From: Spirosoma fluviale | GTDB taxonomy: Bacteria; Bacteroidota; Bacteroidia; Cytophagales; Spirosomataceae | Direction of reading: 5' to 3' | NCBI RefSeq assembly: GCF_900230225.1 | Contig: NZ_OCNH01000006.1 | Location: 62,001 to 126,000 of the forward strand | Length of the DNA: 64,000 bases | Shown here: positions 50,131-59,780 of the stretch, piece by piece | How the letters are laid out: each line of letters starts with the position of its first letter | Numbering within the stretch: position 1 is the stretch's first letter | The notes under the pieces: model-generated | Told to the model about the DNA's origin: nothing | Seen by the model: the letters and a program-made list of their open reading frames with translations, nothing else | The model's database searches: none | Position numbers and translations under genes: made by a program

Positions 50131-50457
50131 GGTTGTTGAGTTTGGATTTACTGCTTTTAAAAGATAATAACCGTTGCTTTTACTCTTTGACTTAACCAAC
50201 GGTCATGCTGTCAACCTAGAGATATTCCATTCACATAATCCGCACAAAACCATTCAGAAAAATAGCACAATACAGACCTATATAAGCATTTTATAGTAGT
50301 CAAAGGAATATGGCATAACTGCCTGTCGTTCGAGATACGGTTGGCAGGGTAGTCGCATAAGATGAACGCGCAATGCATAGCTGGCTGGTAAAATTTTATG
50401 CGTACTCTCTTTAGGTAATAGGATTGATAGGAGAATCCTGTATAACCAAATCTGCCG
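50131..50457. other. Gene-free gap
   Basis: 327 bp between the divergent BNR lipoprotein and CAP-protein genes. AT-rich; no hairpin, tRNA or convincing promoter box seen. Confidence 0.5.
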
Positions 50458-51147
50458 ATGAACTGGTGGTTTATCTTTCAGCTCAGCCAATGGCTTACGC
50501 AGATGCCCGGCCCGCCACCACCGGACTATCAACTGGTTGACGACGTATTTTTTGCGCAGTCGCGCACCCAGCAACTGTTGCCTTTAGAGAGCCCAGATAC
50601 ACTCTTGCTGGACCTCGCTCTGTTTCAGGCCACTAATGAGGCCCGCCGGGCGGCCGGGTTACCGATTCTTACCTACGATCCGGCTTTATATCAGGCTGCT
50701 CAGGGTCATGCCAGCTCCATGATTCAGTATGATTATGTCAGTCACGACAATCTCTACAACTTGTCGGAAGTTACCTTGCTTAACCGGGTTCAGAAACAGA
50801 CGGATCGCTTCAATCGGATGGCCGAGAACATCGGGCAGTATCAAACCATTGATACACCCGACTCGTTTGGCGTTCGGTTTAACAGAAGCACGCGTCAATA
50901 TGAGTATCTGAACGTGCAGAGTAAGCAACTATACCGTCCCCACACCTATGCCAGTTATGCCCGCTACGCCGTAGTACAATGGCTGAACTCGCCCCACCAC
51001 CGGGCTAACTTACTCAACCCGCTATTTACGCATGTCGGCTGTGCGGCCCGGCTGTCGGCTAACCCCTTTCGGGAACGCAGGCCACCTTATGGACGGCTGG
51101 TTCAAAATTTTGGGACTCCACGGTGGTCAACTCAGCTAAGCCGATAA
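50458..51147 (+). CDS. CAP-domain (SCP/PR1-like) protein
   Basis: 229 residues. The N-terminus is moderately hydrophobic (MNWWFIFQLSQWLTQM) and may be a signal or anchor. The CAP domain spans about 55-225: FQATNEARRAAGLPILTYDPAL, the metal-site histidines in QGHASSM and YVSHDNL, RMAENIGQY and VVQWLNSPHHRANLLNP. The insertion around residues 140-165 (FNRSTRQYEYLNVQSKQLYRP) is longer than usual. Bacterial CAP proteins are generally secreted; role unknown. Confidence 0.85.
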   Translation: MNWWFIFQLSQWLTQMPGPPPPDYQLVDDVFFAQSRTQQLLPLESPDTLLLDLALFQATNEARRAAGLPILTYDPALYQAAQGHASSMIQYDYVSHDNLYNLSEVTLLNRVQKQTDRFNRMAENIGQYQTIDTPDSFGVRFNRSTRQYEYLNVQSKQLYRPHTYASYARYAVVQWLNSPHHRANLLNPLFTHVGCAARLSANPFRERRPPYGRLVQNFGTPRWSTQLSR

Positions 51148-51693
51148 GCCACGAATGCCAGACCAACAGTAATTCCCTACCTGACGTTACTGGAACAAAA
51201 AGAGCACCTATTAAAACGTGTAGTGGGTACCAACCTGCATTTGCCAATGTGAACACGGCGGGTCAATCGAACTCTTGAATAGCCATCTCATCTGACGATA
51301 AGTTGGTGACTATCACCGCAAACTCACGTTTATCCGCTGATGGCTGTTACCTCAATATTACGAAATGACCACTTGAGACTAACTGTTAACTAAAGGAAAA
51401 ATGGTTTGCATTTGTAGGATAATTATTTGATTATCAGTGGATTAATAGTTAATTTAGAGTTTTGATTTATTGCTTCACATTGTCTATTTGTTGAGTAGAT
51501 TTCTCTAGATAAGTTGTCTGAATCCACATTTCGTTCCAAAGAAATTAGACTGTAAAAGTCTTTATGCCATATATTATTTTGTCTGATTAGGCGTTGACCA
51601 AACGAGTAGGCATAAAAATGGGGCATTTATAGGGAATAATGGGGAGTAGTTTATATTACTAAAATCGGCTTAAACGTTAATATTCGTGTAATA
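51148..51693. other. Gene-free AT-rich region
   Basis: About 550 bp between the CAP gene and the TonB-receptor promoter. Short open frames are present on both strands but none has recognisable similarity, a good start context or normal codon use. No structured RNA recognised. Confidence 0.5.
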
Positions 51694-51721
51694 TTGAGGT
51701 AATACTGAACAGGTAGTTTTG
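51694..51721 (+). promoter_or_regulatory. Promoter of the TonB-dependent receptor
   Basis: TTG (51694-51696), 17-bp spacer, TAGTTTTG (51714-51721). Transcription would start near 51728, 24 bp before the ATG. Confidence 0.55.
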
Positions 51722-51751
51722 CAGCGCTTAAAAGCGATACCAAAACTAAAA

Positions 51752-54631
51752 ATGAACCGCAACGTATTACTTATCCTCTTCTCCCTGCTGTCAACGGCAG
51801 TATTTGCGCAGACTGGCACTATTCGGGGAACCGTTAAAGACGGAAAAACAAAAGAATCGCTTATTGGCTGTACTGTACGCGTAGACGGTACCCAACTCGG
51901 TAGCACCACCGACATCGAAGGCAACTTCAATCTGGCCAACGTGCCAGCCGGTACACACAAAATCGTTATTTCGTACATCTCTTATAAAACCCGGGAAATT
52001 CCAAACGTTCGGGTTGAGTCGGGCAACACCACGGCCATCGAGACGGAACTGGATGAAGAAGGCACATCACTCCAGGAGGTAGTTGTCCGGGCCAACAAGG
52101 CAACGAATACGGAGATCGCTGTTATTACCGAAATCAAGCAGTTGAAACCAATTGCTGTTGGTATTTCGGCCCAGCAAATCCAGAAATCGCAGGACCGCGA
52201 TGCCGCAGCGGCCATTCGCCGGGTGCCGGGTGTGAGTCTTGTCGATAACCGGTTTGTGCTGATTCGGGGTCTGGGTACTCGATATAATAACGTTCTTATC
52301 AATGACGTTATCGCCCCATCAACCGAAGTAGAATCCCGCTCCTTTTCATTCGATATCGTGCCCAGTAACATCCTCGACCGGATGATCGTCTACAAATCCG
52401 GTTCAGCGGAATTGCCTGGAGATTTTGCCGGCGGTGTTATCAAGATCTATACGAAGCGCCGTCCCGAACAAAACTTTACCGATGTGGGCGTCACCGTAGG
52501 CTACCGGGCCAATACAACCTTTCAGAATGTACAGTCACATAATCGGGGTGGCCTCAATGCATTAGGGATGTGGGATTCAAAACAGCAGATTCCAACGAGT
52601 TTTCCACAAAAGGCGGGCGAATTTAATAGTCTGAGCACCATTCGGCGGGCTACTTACGCTCGTCTGTTGCCCAATAACTGGGGGCTAACCAATGTGAACG
52701 TGGCACCTGATGTGCGGATTGCGTTCAATACTGGTCGGCGGTTTGAACTGGGAAATGTACGGGTAAGCAACCTGACGAGTATCAACTACGCCCTGACGAA
52801 TCAATTTACTGACGTGAACCTGAAGCTGTATGAAAATACGACAGCAAATGACGTTCAGCAGGAATACAATGATGCCACCTACGCCCGGTCTACCCGGCTA
52901 GGCGTTTTACATAACTGGACGTTTCGCTTCTCGCCTAATTTTACGCTGGAATGGAAAACGCTCTTTAATCAGTTAGGATCGACCGAAACGGTTGTCCGGA
53001 ACGGGAGCTTCGTGATCGATGGTGTTGATGTGCAAAGCTACTCGGAGCGTTTTGAGAACCGGAGTATCCTAAGCTCGCAGGTATCGGGCGAGCATTCGCT
53101 GAGCCAGTTGACTAAAGTGAACTGGATTGCCAGCTACGGGTATTCCGGACGTTGGGAGCCCGACTGGAAACGCGCTCAGTATACACGCCCGCAGGGTGCC
53201 TTGGGTGCCGATGGGCAGCCTGAACCGTTCCGGCTCAATGTGCCGGTTCAGCCTAACCCACTCAACGTTGGCCGTTTCTACTCCAAGTTGAATGAGCAGG
53301 TCGTATCATTGATTGGTAATTACGAACATACGTTCGGCAATCCAACCGACCGGGAACCGAATCGTATCCGGGCTGGGGTGTATGGGGAGCGTCGCAACCG
53401 CGACTTTGCCGCCCGTTTCTATGGCTATGAGCGCGTAGGGTTGATCAATAACATTAGTGGTCTGGGCGTTGGTCAGGCATTTGCCCCTGAAAACGTAACC
53501 GGTCGGGAAGGAAGCTTCAGCCTTCTGGATGGTACGGTTGATAACGACTCATATAATGGTAAGACCACCTATGCCGCAGGGTATGTGTCGGGCGACGTTA
53601 ACTTTGGGTCGCGGGCCAACCTTACGCTTGGTTTCCGGGGCGAGTTTTACAACCAAACTCTCCGGTTAGCCAATGCGCCCACCGGAAAACCACTGGTCGA
53701 TAACAATATTTTCAGTCCGCTGCCTTCGGTCAACTTTACCTATAAACTTACTGACCGGCAGAACCTTCGCGCAGCCTATTCAACAACGGTCAACCGACCT
53801 GAGTTACGTGAATTGGCACCGTTTCGGTATTATGATTTTGCCCGGCAGATTGAAGTGCAGGGAAATACTGGACTTAAGACGGCCACCATTCAGAACTTCG
53901 ACTTAAAGTATGAGTTCTACCCAACGCCTAACGAATTGATTTCGATTACCGCGTTTTACAAAGGCTTTACCAACCCCATAGAATCATTCCTGATTCCTAT
54001 TCCGGGGGCCTTCACCTTTACGTTTACGAATGCGATTTCGGCTCGTAACTATGGTCTGGAACTGGAGTTTCGGAAAGGCTTCAGCAACTCCAGCAGCGCC
54101 TTCTTACAAAACCTCCAGGTTGTGGGCAACGCTTCGTACATAAACAGTCGGGTAACAACCGGAGATGTTATTGAAGCACCGGGACCAAGCGGCATCATCG
54201 AGCGATTCGGGAACAGTACCGACCGGAACCGCGCCCTGGCCAATCAGTCGCCCTACCTGATCAATCTGGGACTGTATTACGCCAACCCCACCACCGACTG
54301 GCAGTACAATGTGCTATATAACGTAGCCGGTCCGCGCATATTTCTGGTGGGTAATATCGAAGACCCAACTACCTACGAAATGCCCCGCCATGTGGTGGAC
54401 GTCAATATCAGCAAAACATTCAACAAGCAGCTTGAACTGCGTCTGGGTATACAGGACATCTTCAATGCGCCTTTCCGGTTCTCTCAGGACTTTAACGGGG
54501 ATCGCAAGATTGGAAAGGATGTTACCTCGCGCACCGCTAACGCCGATCAGGATTATATAAAATACCGCCGTGGCCAGTATATAACACTAACCGGTGTTTA
54601 TACCCTGGGTCGACGCATTGTAGTTCCCTGA
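51752..54631 (+). CDS. TonB-dependent receptor with carboxypeptidase-regulatory domain
   Basis: 959 residues from the ATG at 51752; a TTG 33 bp upstream lies on the -7 box and is rejected. Signal peptide LLILFSLLSTAVFAQ. A CarboxypepD_reg-like domain follows (GTIRGTVKDGKTKESLIGCTV to TAIETELDE), then the plug (AAAIRRVPGVSLVDNRFVLIRG) and a 22-strand barrel. The barrel ends in IKYRRGQYITLTGVYTLGRR without a classic terminal aromatic. The partner is an IPT/TIG lipoprotein, not SusD, so this is not a standard SusC/D pair. Ligand unknown. Confidence 0.9.
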   Translation: MNRNVLLILFSLLSTAVFAQTGTIRGTVKDGKTKESLIGCTVRVDGTQLGSTTDIEGNFNLANVPAGTHKIVISYISYKTREIPNVRVESGNTTAIETELDEEGTSLQEVVVRANKATNTEIAVITEIKQLKPIAVGISAQQIQKSQDRDAAAAIRRVPGVSLVDNRFVLIRGLGTRYNNVLINDVIAPSTEVESRSFSFDIVPSNILDRMIVYKSGSAELPGDFAGGVIKIYTKRRPEQNFTDVGVTVGYRANTTFQNVQSHNRGGLNALGMWDSKQQIPTSFPQKAGEFNSLSTIRRATYARLLPNNWGLTNVNVAPDVRIAFNTGRRFELGNVRVSNLTSINYALTNQFTDVNLKLYENTTANDVQQEYNDATYARSTRLGVLHNWTFRFSPNFTLEWKTLFNQLGSTETVVRNGSFVIDGVDVQSYSERFENRSILSSQVSGEHSLSQLTKVNWIASYGYSGRWEPDWKRAQYTRPQGALGADGQPEPFRLNVPVQPNPLNVGRFYSKLNEQVVSLIGNYEHTFGNPTDREPNRIRAGVYGERRNRDFAARFYGYERVGLINNISGLGVGQAFAPENVTGREGSFSLLDGTVDNDSYNGKTTYAAGYVSGDVNFGSRANLTLGFRGEFYNQTLRLANAPTGKPLVDNNIFSPLPSVNFTYKLTDRQNLRAAYSTTVNRPELRELAPFRYYDFARQIEVQGNTGLKTATIQNFDLKYEFYPTPNELISITAFYKGFTNPIESFLIPIPGAFTFTFTNAISARNYGLELEFRKGFSNSSSAFLQNLQVVGNASYINSRVTTGDVIEAPGPSGIIERFGNSTDRNRALANQSPYLINLGLYYANPTTDWQYNVLYNVAGPRIFLVGNIEDPTTYEMPRHVVDVNISKTFNKQLELRLGIQDIFNAPFRFSQDFNGDRKIGKDVTSRTANADQDYIKYRRGQYITLTGVYTLGRRIVVP

Positions 54632-54683
54632 TAAACACATTGATACTCAACAACTATCATAATAATCTAACCAAATCCATTTT

Positions 54684-56384
54684 ATGCAATTTATTAAACG
54701 TTATCAGTCGCTGCTGCTTCTTGCAATTGGCCTGACCGTAACTATTTCAGCCTGTAAGAACGACGATGAGCCAACCATCGACCCCCTTTCTATCACAAGC
54801 ATCAACCCAACACAGGCTCCGATAGGTGCGTCAATCGTTATTACCGGAACTAGCTTCAATGCTACGCCTGCCAGTAACACGGTTGTATTCAGTGGCAATG
54901 CACCAGCGCAGGTTACGGCGGCTACAACAACATCGTTGACGGTAGTTGTACCCGCAACGGCACAAAATGGACCTATTTCAATTACCTCAGGTGGTGTAAC
55001 GGTTCAGAGCCCATCGACAGCTAGCTTTACAATAGCCAACCGTCCTGTCGAAACGCTGCCCAATTCGATCACGGCCAGCAGAACCCTTTCTGCCAATACC
55101 ATTTACGCGTTGAAGGGGTATGTGTACGTAACCAATAATGCTGTACTTACAATTGAGCCGGGCACCATCATCCGGGGCTATACAGGAAGCCAGGACCCTG
55201 AAGGACAGAACCGTCCCGGAACGTTAATTATCGACCGGGGTTCACGGATAGAAGCTAAAGGGACGGCTACGCAGCCAATCATATTTACATCGTCACAGCC
55301 TGCCGGTTCACGTAAATATGGCGACTGGGGTGGCGTGGTGCTGATTGGTCGCGCACCGTCCAACCAAGGTACGTCGCGGGCATTTGAAGGCGGTATCCGG
55401 GGTACGTTCGACGCAACCCTGAATGTGTCGAATGACAATTCAGGCACGATGCAGTATGTCCGGATTGAGTTTCCGGGGGTTGCGTTGTCAGCTACGCCAA
55501 ACAGTGAAATCAACGGATTAACGCTATATCAGGTTGGTTCGGGTACAACCCTCGATCACATTCAGGTTTCCTACAGTGGTGACGATGCATTTGAGTGGTT
55601 TGGTGGTACGGCTAATGCTAAATACCTGGTTGCCCTCCGCACCTTCGACGATGATTTCGATACTGATTTTGGCTATAGCGGCAAGGTACAGTTTGGTGTA
55701 GCCCTGCGCGATCCAAACGTGGCCGATCAGTCGGGTTCCGAAGCCTTTGAATCAGACAATTTCGATCCGGGGGTACCCGTTACGGCTGGTCTGCCCATAA
55801 CGTCACCTATCTTCGCCAACATGAGTGCGTTTGCCTTCAACCCAGGTGTTCCAAGCAGCGCCAACACGCCGGGCGGTTCAGGTGCCTACCGGGCGGCCAT
55901 GCACTTACGCCGTAATACAAGAATCAGTATTTATAACTCAGTGATGACCGGATTTCCGGAAGGCTTACGTCTGGAAGGAACAACTGCCGGCACACTGGCT
56001 AATATAAACGACGGTAGCTTGGAATTACAGGGAATTGTTCTGGGTAACTCTGAAGTTCCGAACTCGACTACAGTTGTTCGTGGTATCGGTGATGTAACGA
56101 CAGGGGCTGCTCAGGCGTACTTTAATCTGGCGTCCCGCAAGAATCAGATCATCGGAACGGACATCACGTCGTTACTGCTGAATGCACAAAACTTCAACCT
56201 GACAGCGCCGAACTTCCTGCCACAGGCAACGTCTCCTTTATTGGTGGCCGCTAACGCAGCAACAGGTGGCAAACTGGCCGATTCATTCTTCACAGCGGCT
56301 CCTTACCGCGGTGCTTTCAATACAGAAAACTGGTTAGCTGGCTGGACAAACTTCGATCCTCAGAATGCCAATTACGATAAATAG
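54684..56384 (+). CDS. IPT/TIG-domain lipoprotein with right-handed-helix-like domain
   Basis: 566 residues. Lipoprotein signal LLLLAIGLTVTISAC, IPT/TIG immunoglobulin-like domain about 36-118 (SITSINPTQAPIGASIVITGTSF), then a domain with ILTIEPGTIIRG-like and GDWGGVVLIGRAP segments typical of Bacteroidota cell-surface proteins. It starts 52 bp after the receptor gene and is likely its surface partner, as in comparable two-gene loci. No T9SS tail. The ligand is not indicated. Confidence 0.8.
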   Translation: MQFIKRYQSLLLLAIGLTVTISACKNDDEPTIDPLSITSINPTQAPIGASIVITGTSFNATPASNTVVFSGNAPAQVTAATTTSLTVVVPATAQNGPISITSGGVTVQSPSTASFTIANRPVETLPNSITASRTLSANTIYALKGYVYVTNNAVLTIEPGTIIRGYTGSQDPEGQNRPGTLIIDRGSRIEAKGTATQPIIFTSSQPAGSRKYGDWGGVVLIGRAPSNQGTSRAFEGGIRGTFDATLNVSNDNSGTMQYVRIEFPGVALSATPNSEINGLTLYQVGSGTTLDHIQVSYSGDDAFEWFGGTANAKYLVALRTFDDDFDTDFGYSGKVQFGVALRDPNVADQSGSEAFESDNFDPGVPVTAGLPITSPIFANMSAFAFNPGVPSSANTPGGSGAYRAAMHLRRNTRISIYNSVMTGFPEGLRLEGTTAGTLANINDGSLELQGIVLGNSEVPNSTTVVRGIGDVTTGAAQAYFNLASRKNQIIGTDITSLLLNAQNFNLTAPNFLPQATSPLLVAANAATGGKLADSFFTAAPYRGAFNTENWLAGWTNFDPQNANYDK

Positions 56385-56402
56385 TAAGAAAGAGTAAACA
56401 AT

Positions 56403-56453
56403 TTTTATATTGGTGTCGCAAGAAAAGGCCGGGGCTTTGCACCGGCTTTTTTT
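56403..56453 (+). terminator. Terminator with conserved upstream motif
   Basis: The hairpin GCCGG...CCGGC with inner GC pairs is followed by seven T, just after the IPT/TIG lipoprotein stop codon. It is preceded by TTATATTGGTGTCGC, identical to the motif in the candidate RNA at 46926-47005. Confidence 0.85.
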
Positions 56454-56802
56454 ATTTTGGTATGTACCGTAGGATATAAATATAGAAATGAATTATATGG
56501 ATTAAAGAGCCTATAATCAGTAATTAATGAAAATAAATGTTACTTCTGGTATCCTTATAAGTCTAATACCCAACTAAATCCATGAACTTTTAGGCCAAAA
56601 TGCAATGTTTGGCTATAGATTTAATTAAACGTTACGGAAGGGTAGGTGACTGCGTAAAAACGCTGCTTTTTTTCTTTTGCATAATATCGTTGACTTTTTG
56701 ACTGATAATTAAGGACTTATTAATTTGCATACTTGTTCTGGCCAAAAGCCAGTTCGGGAAGTGAACATGTTCATTTCCAAAACCCAATCAATCACCGTAA
56801 CA
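56454..56802. other. Gene-free AT-rich region before rrf2
   Basis: About 350 bp. AT-rich with no hairpin or recognisable RNA. The frame of the Rrf2 gene is open from 56725, but the residues before 56803 do not match the family. Confidence 0.5.
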
Positions 56803-57288
56803 ATGATTTCTAAGAAAGCAAAGTATGCCATCAAAGCCCTCAAGGTTTTGACTGAAGAGTACGGCAAAGGCCCCGTACTAATCTCTTACATTTCTGCAAA
56901 GGAGAACATCCCTAAAAAGTTTTTAGAGGCTATTCTTCTTGAACTGCGAAACCACGGAATCCTGCAAAGCCAAAAGGGAAAAGGTGGTGGTTATTTGCTT
57001 CGTGTAGATCCGGGCCGGGTAAATCTAGCACAGGTACTGCGGGTTATTGATGGCCCCATTGCGCCAACCCCCTGCGTTTCGTTTAATTTCTACGTCAAAT
57101 GCGATGATTGCAATGATGAAGTGACTTGTGCACTTCGGCCTATCATGGAACGTGTTCGGGATGCGAACTTAGGCGTGTATGAAAATACAACCCTGTTGTC
57201 GTTTCAAAACCTGGGCTCAATTGAAACAAAAGAAGTGGCTATCGGTGCTGAACTAGCTGATGCATCCGTCAATCGGATGTCAGCATAA
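56803..57288 (+). CDS. Rrf2-family transcriptional regulator with cysteine cluster
   Basis: 161 residues from the ATG at 56803, the start that fits the family (MISKKAKYAIKAL). The winged helix is LISYISAKENIPKKFLEAILLELRN with the wing QSQKGKGGGYLLR. C91, C100, C103 and C109 (CVSFNFYVKCDDCNDEVTC) fall where IscR and NsrR bind Fe-S, so it probably senses iron-sulfur status, oxygen or NO. No isc/suf genes adjoin, so its regulon is unknown. Confidence 0.9.
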   Translation: MISKKAKYAIKALKVLTEEYGKGPVLISYISAKENIPKKFLEAILLELRNHGILQSQKGKGGGYLLRVDPGRVNLAQVLRVIDGPIAPTPCVSFNFYVKCDDCNDEVTCALRPIMERVRDANLGVYENTTLLSFQNLGSIETKEVAIGAELADASVNRMSA

Positions 57289-57302
57289 GCTTGATAAGGC
57301 GT

Positions 57303-57370
57303 AAACTAATAAGTGGTAAGTAGTAAGTCTCTGATAAAACAGACCCTTATTACTTACCACTTATTAGTTT
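57303..57370. repeat. Inverted repeat between convergent genes (family L)
   Basis: 25-bp arms 57303-57327 and 57346-57370 with one mismatch (AAACTAATAAGTGGTAAGTA on the left). It lies between rrf2 and the DUF4301 gene and may terminate both. Confidence 0.85.
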
Positions 57371-57391
57371 ATAACTAATTGCTGTCAAGAC

Positions 57392-58927
57392 CTATTCCAA
57401 CTCCGAAGGTTGGTGTTCTTTCCGCAGCAAATCGTTCACTGTTTTTACCGGGTTGAACGTAATGAGCGGAACTTCAACGAAAATCGTGTTCCAGTCGGCC
57501 ATAGCGCCGTTCCACAAGCCGGGCAATTCCTGCGCTTTGAGGTCTTTTCCATCTTTCGATTTGGCGGTAATGAATCCCGTGAGTGGGTCGCGGTAGGCGG
57601 GCAAATCGTATTTCTTGCCGGTATGGTCTTTCAGGCCACACACCAGATCGACGGGGTTAAAGTGCGTTGCTTCATCAAAAATGGCTTTCTGACCGGCATC
57701 GGTTAAATCAATCTGCGCTGATTCAACTACTTGCAGCGATACCGAGCCATCCTGATTTTTGGCCCAGAAGGGACCGCCACCTGGCTCACCAACGTTTTTA
57801 ACCATGCCACAAGCGCGAACCGGGCGGTCCAGTTTCCGACGGAGGTAATCCAGTTTCTCGGCTTTCGATAGCTCAGCAAAGCCTGCCGGTGGTAACGTAT
57901 ACAGCGTCCGTTGGAGAAGTTCGTCCGCTTCGGCCAGATAGCCGTCACTTACTTCCTCCGAGTTCAATAATCCCTGTAAACGGGCAATCTGCTGCTGGGC
58001 GTCGAGCAACACAGCCGCCAGTACTTTTTTGTAGGTAATGGTCGGCTCCTTTATTTCGTCGGGAACCACGTTGTCAATATTCTTGATGAAGACAATATCG
58101 GCGTCGATGTCATTCAGGTTTTCAATGAGTGCGCCATGTCCTGCCGGACGGAATAAGAGTGAGCCCGGTCCGCCGTTGCGGTCTGAATTCCGAAACGGTG
58201 AATTATCCATGTTGACCGAGATAGTATCCGTCGATTTCTTTTGTTCCGAAAAACTAATATCGAACGTCACGCCAAGCCAGGCTTCATAGTCCGCTTTTTG
58301 TTCGTCGATCAACTGCTCGAAGCGGCTACGGTGTTCGGGCGAAACGGTAAAGTGGATTTTCACCAGTCCATCGGAATTGGCATAGGCTGCGCCTTCAACC
58401 AGATGCTCTTCAACGGGTGTTCGGGCACCGTCGGCATAGTTATGAAACTTCAATAGCCCTTTTGGCAGACTGCCGTAGTCCAGCCCCTCTTCGGTTAAGA
58501 TAAATTTTAGAACGGTTATCCGATCGTTTTCGGCAACGGCTTTATCCAGATCCTGCCCTTTAGCAGCCATAGCGGCTTTCAAATCTTCGTAGAATGCGAA
58601 ATCAGTCAGGCGCGCAAACACTTCATCGACCGATTTATCGAACTTGCCATCGAGTCCCGCAAACAGCGATTTAAACATCCGGGTTGCGGCTCCCGATGCG
58701 GGTACAAACTTCACCAGGGTGCGATCGTGAGCCGCTTCGTCAAAACGATGGATGTAAGCGGACAGCTGGTCTTCATCGATACGAACGATGCCATCGCCTA
58801 TGGTCGCTGCTTTAATAACATTTAGATAAGGGAAGCCGTGAATGAAATAATTTATCTGCTGATCGATCTGGTCGAGTGAAACGCCCTGAACCAAAATCTG
58901 GTCCTGATCCTGCTCTGTGAACTGCAT
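57392..58927 (-). CDS. DUF4301 family protein
   Basis: 511 residues from the ATG at 58927 (MQFTEQDQDQILVQG). Recognised as DUF4301 by KFVPASGAATRMFKSLFAGL, KGLLKFHNYADGARTPVEEHLVEGA, FRPAGHGALIENLNDIDADIVFIKNIDNVVPD and the GCG-like Pro/Gly turns near the end. The fold resembles nucleotidyltransferase-type sugar-nucleotide enzymes, but no activity is known. Largely confined to Bacteroidota, in line with the host assignment. Confidence 0.88.
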   Translation of the reverse strand: MQFTEQDQDQILVQGVSLDQIDQQINYFIHGFPYLNVIKAATIGDGIVRIDEDQLSAYIHRFDEAAHDRTLVKFVPASGAATRMFKSLFAGLDGKFDKSVDEVFARLTDFAFYEDLKAAMAAKGQDLDKAVAENDRITVLKFILTEEGLDYGSLPKGLLKFHNYADGARTPVEEHLVEGAAYANSDGLVKIHFTVSPEHRSRFEQLIDEQKADYEAWLGVTFDISFSEQKKSTDTISVNMDNSPFRNSDRNGGPGSLLFRPAGHGALIENLNDIDADIVFIKNIDNVVPDEIKEPTITYKKVLAAVLLDAQQQIARLQGLLNSEEVSDGYLAEADELLQRTLYTLPPAGFAELSKAEKLDYLRRKLDRPVRACGMVKNVGEPGGGPFWAKNQDGSVSLQVVESAQIDLTDAGQKAIFDEATHFNPVDLVCGLKDHTGKKYDLPAYRDPLTGFITAKSKDGKDLKAQELPGLWNGAMADWNTIFVEVPLITFNPVKTVNDLLRKEHQPSELE

Positions 58928-59042
58928 AGAGATGACGGTAATAATTGCGTTAAGAACGGGGGGCAAATTGCGGAATTACCGAATGGTACGCAAATCAAAT
59001 TAATGCAATGGCTGGTAACTAAATAAGATTCTGGCGACCAGC

Positions 59043-59050
59043 TATCTTTG
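59043..59050 (+). promoter_or_regulatory. -7 box for the HAD hydrolase gene
   Basis: TATCTTTG, a full match to TAnnTTTG, 28 bp before the start at 59079. No clear TTG at the right distance. Confidence 0.42.
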
Positions 59051-59078
59051 TTGCTTTTACCCATTAACCAAGACGTCT

Positions 59079-59780
59079 ATGAAACTAATCGCTTTTGATG
59101 CCGACGATACGCTGTGGGTCAATGAACCTAATTACGTGGATGTGAAACAAAAGCTTTGCGAAATGCTCTCCCATCACGTTGATGAAGAGACGCTGGCCGT
59201 ACGCTTCTACGACGCGCAGATTCGTAGCCTCAACACCTTTGGCTACGGAGCCAAGAGCTTTATGCTCTCCATGATTGAAACAGCAATTGAACTCACGAAT
59301 GGGACAATTACGGGGACGGAGATTCAGCAAATCATTAATGTTGGCCGGAAACTGCTGGACTTCCCGATCGAATTGCTCGACGGAGTGGCCGAGGTGCTGG
59401 AAACGCTCTCTAAACATTTTGATCTGATGGTGCTGACCAAAGGTGATCTGTTCGATCAGGAGAGTAAGATTGCCCGGTCGGGGTTGGGGCATTACTTTAA
59501 GCACGTCGAAATCGTAAGCGAAAAGGATGAACAGGCCTACCTGCGGATTTTACAGAAATACAACGTCCAGCCTGCCGATTTCCTGATGATCGGCAACTCC
59601 CTGAAATCGGACATACTGCCGGTGGTACACATTGGAGCGCGGGCCATTCACATCCCCTACGCAACCGTGTGGGCGCATGAACAAGTGGTCGACGAACAAT
59701 TAGTAGGAAAGTCGTTTACAACGCTGAACAGTGCGCGGGAGTTGCTGGAACTACTTGAAACGATCAAGGGAGCAACGTAA
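59079..59780 (+). CDS. HAD-superfamily hydrolase
   Basis: 233 residues. Motif I FDADDTLW gives nucleophile D7 and acid/base D9. The cap is helical. Motif II is MVLTKGD, and the motif III Lys with motif IV lie around KSDILPVVHIGARAIHIPY. Probably a small-molecule phosphatase. Its end overlaps the convergent nitrilase gene by 17 bp. Confidence 0.88.
   Translation: MKLIAFDADDTLWVNEPNYVDVKQKLCEMLSHHVDEETLAVRFYDAQIRSLNTFGYGAKSFMLSMIETAIELTNGTITGTEIQQIINVGRKLLDFPIELLDGVAEVLETLSKHFDLMVLTKGDLFDQESKIARSGLGHYFKHVEIVSEKDEQAYLRILQKYNVQPADFLMIGNSLKSDILPVVHIGARAIHIPYATVWAHEQVVDEQLVGKSFTTLNSARELLELLETIKGAT

Noticed and set aside
51423-51626. 67-residue ORF on the minus strand in the gap before the TonB receptor
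   Set aside because: AT-rich, atypical composition, no family resemblance and no promoter or start-site support.
51719-51751. TTG start for the TonB receptor 11 codons upstream
   Set aside because: The codon overlaps the predicted -7 box, so it would lie before the transcript start; the ATG at 51752 gives the signal peptide.
51752-56384. SusC/SusD polysaccharide utilisation locus
   Set aside because: The second gene is an IPT/TIG lipoprotein without SusD features, and there are no glycoside hydrolases or regulators beside it.
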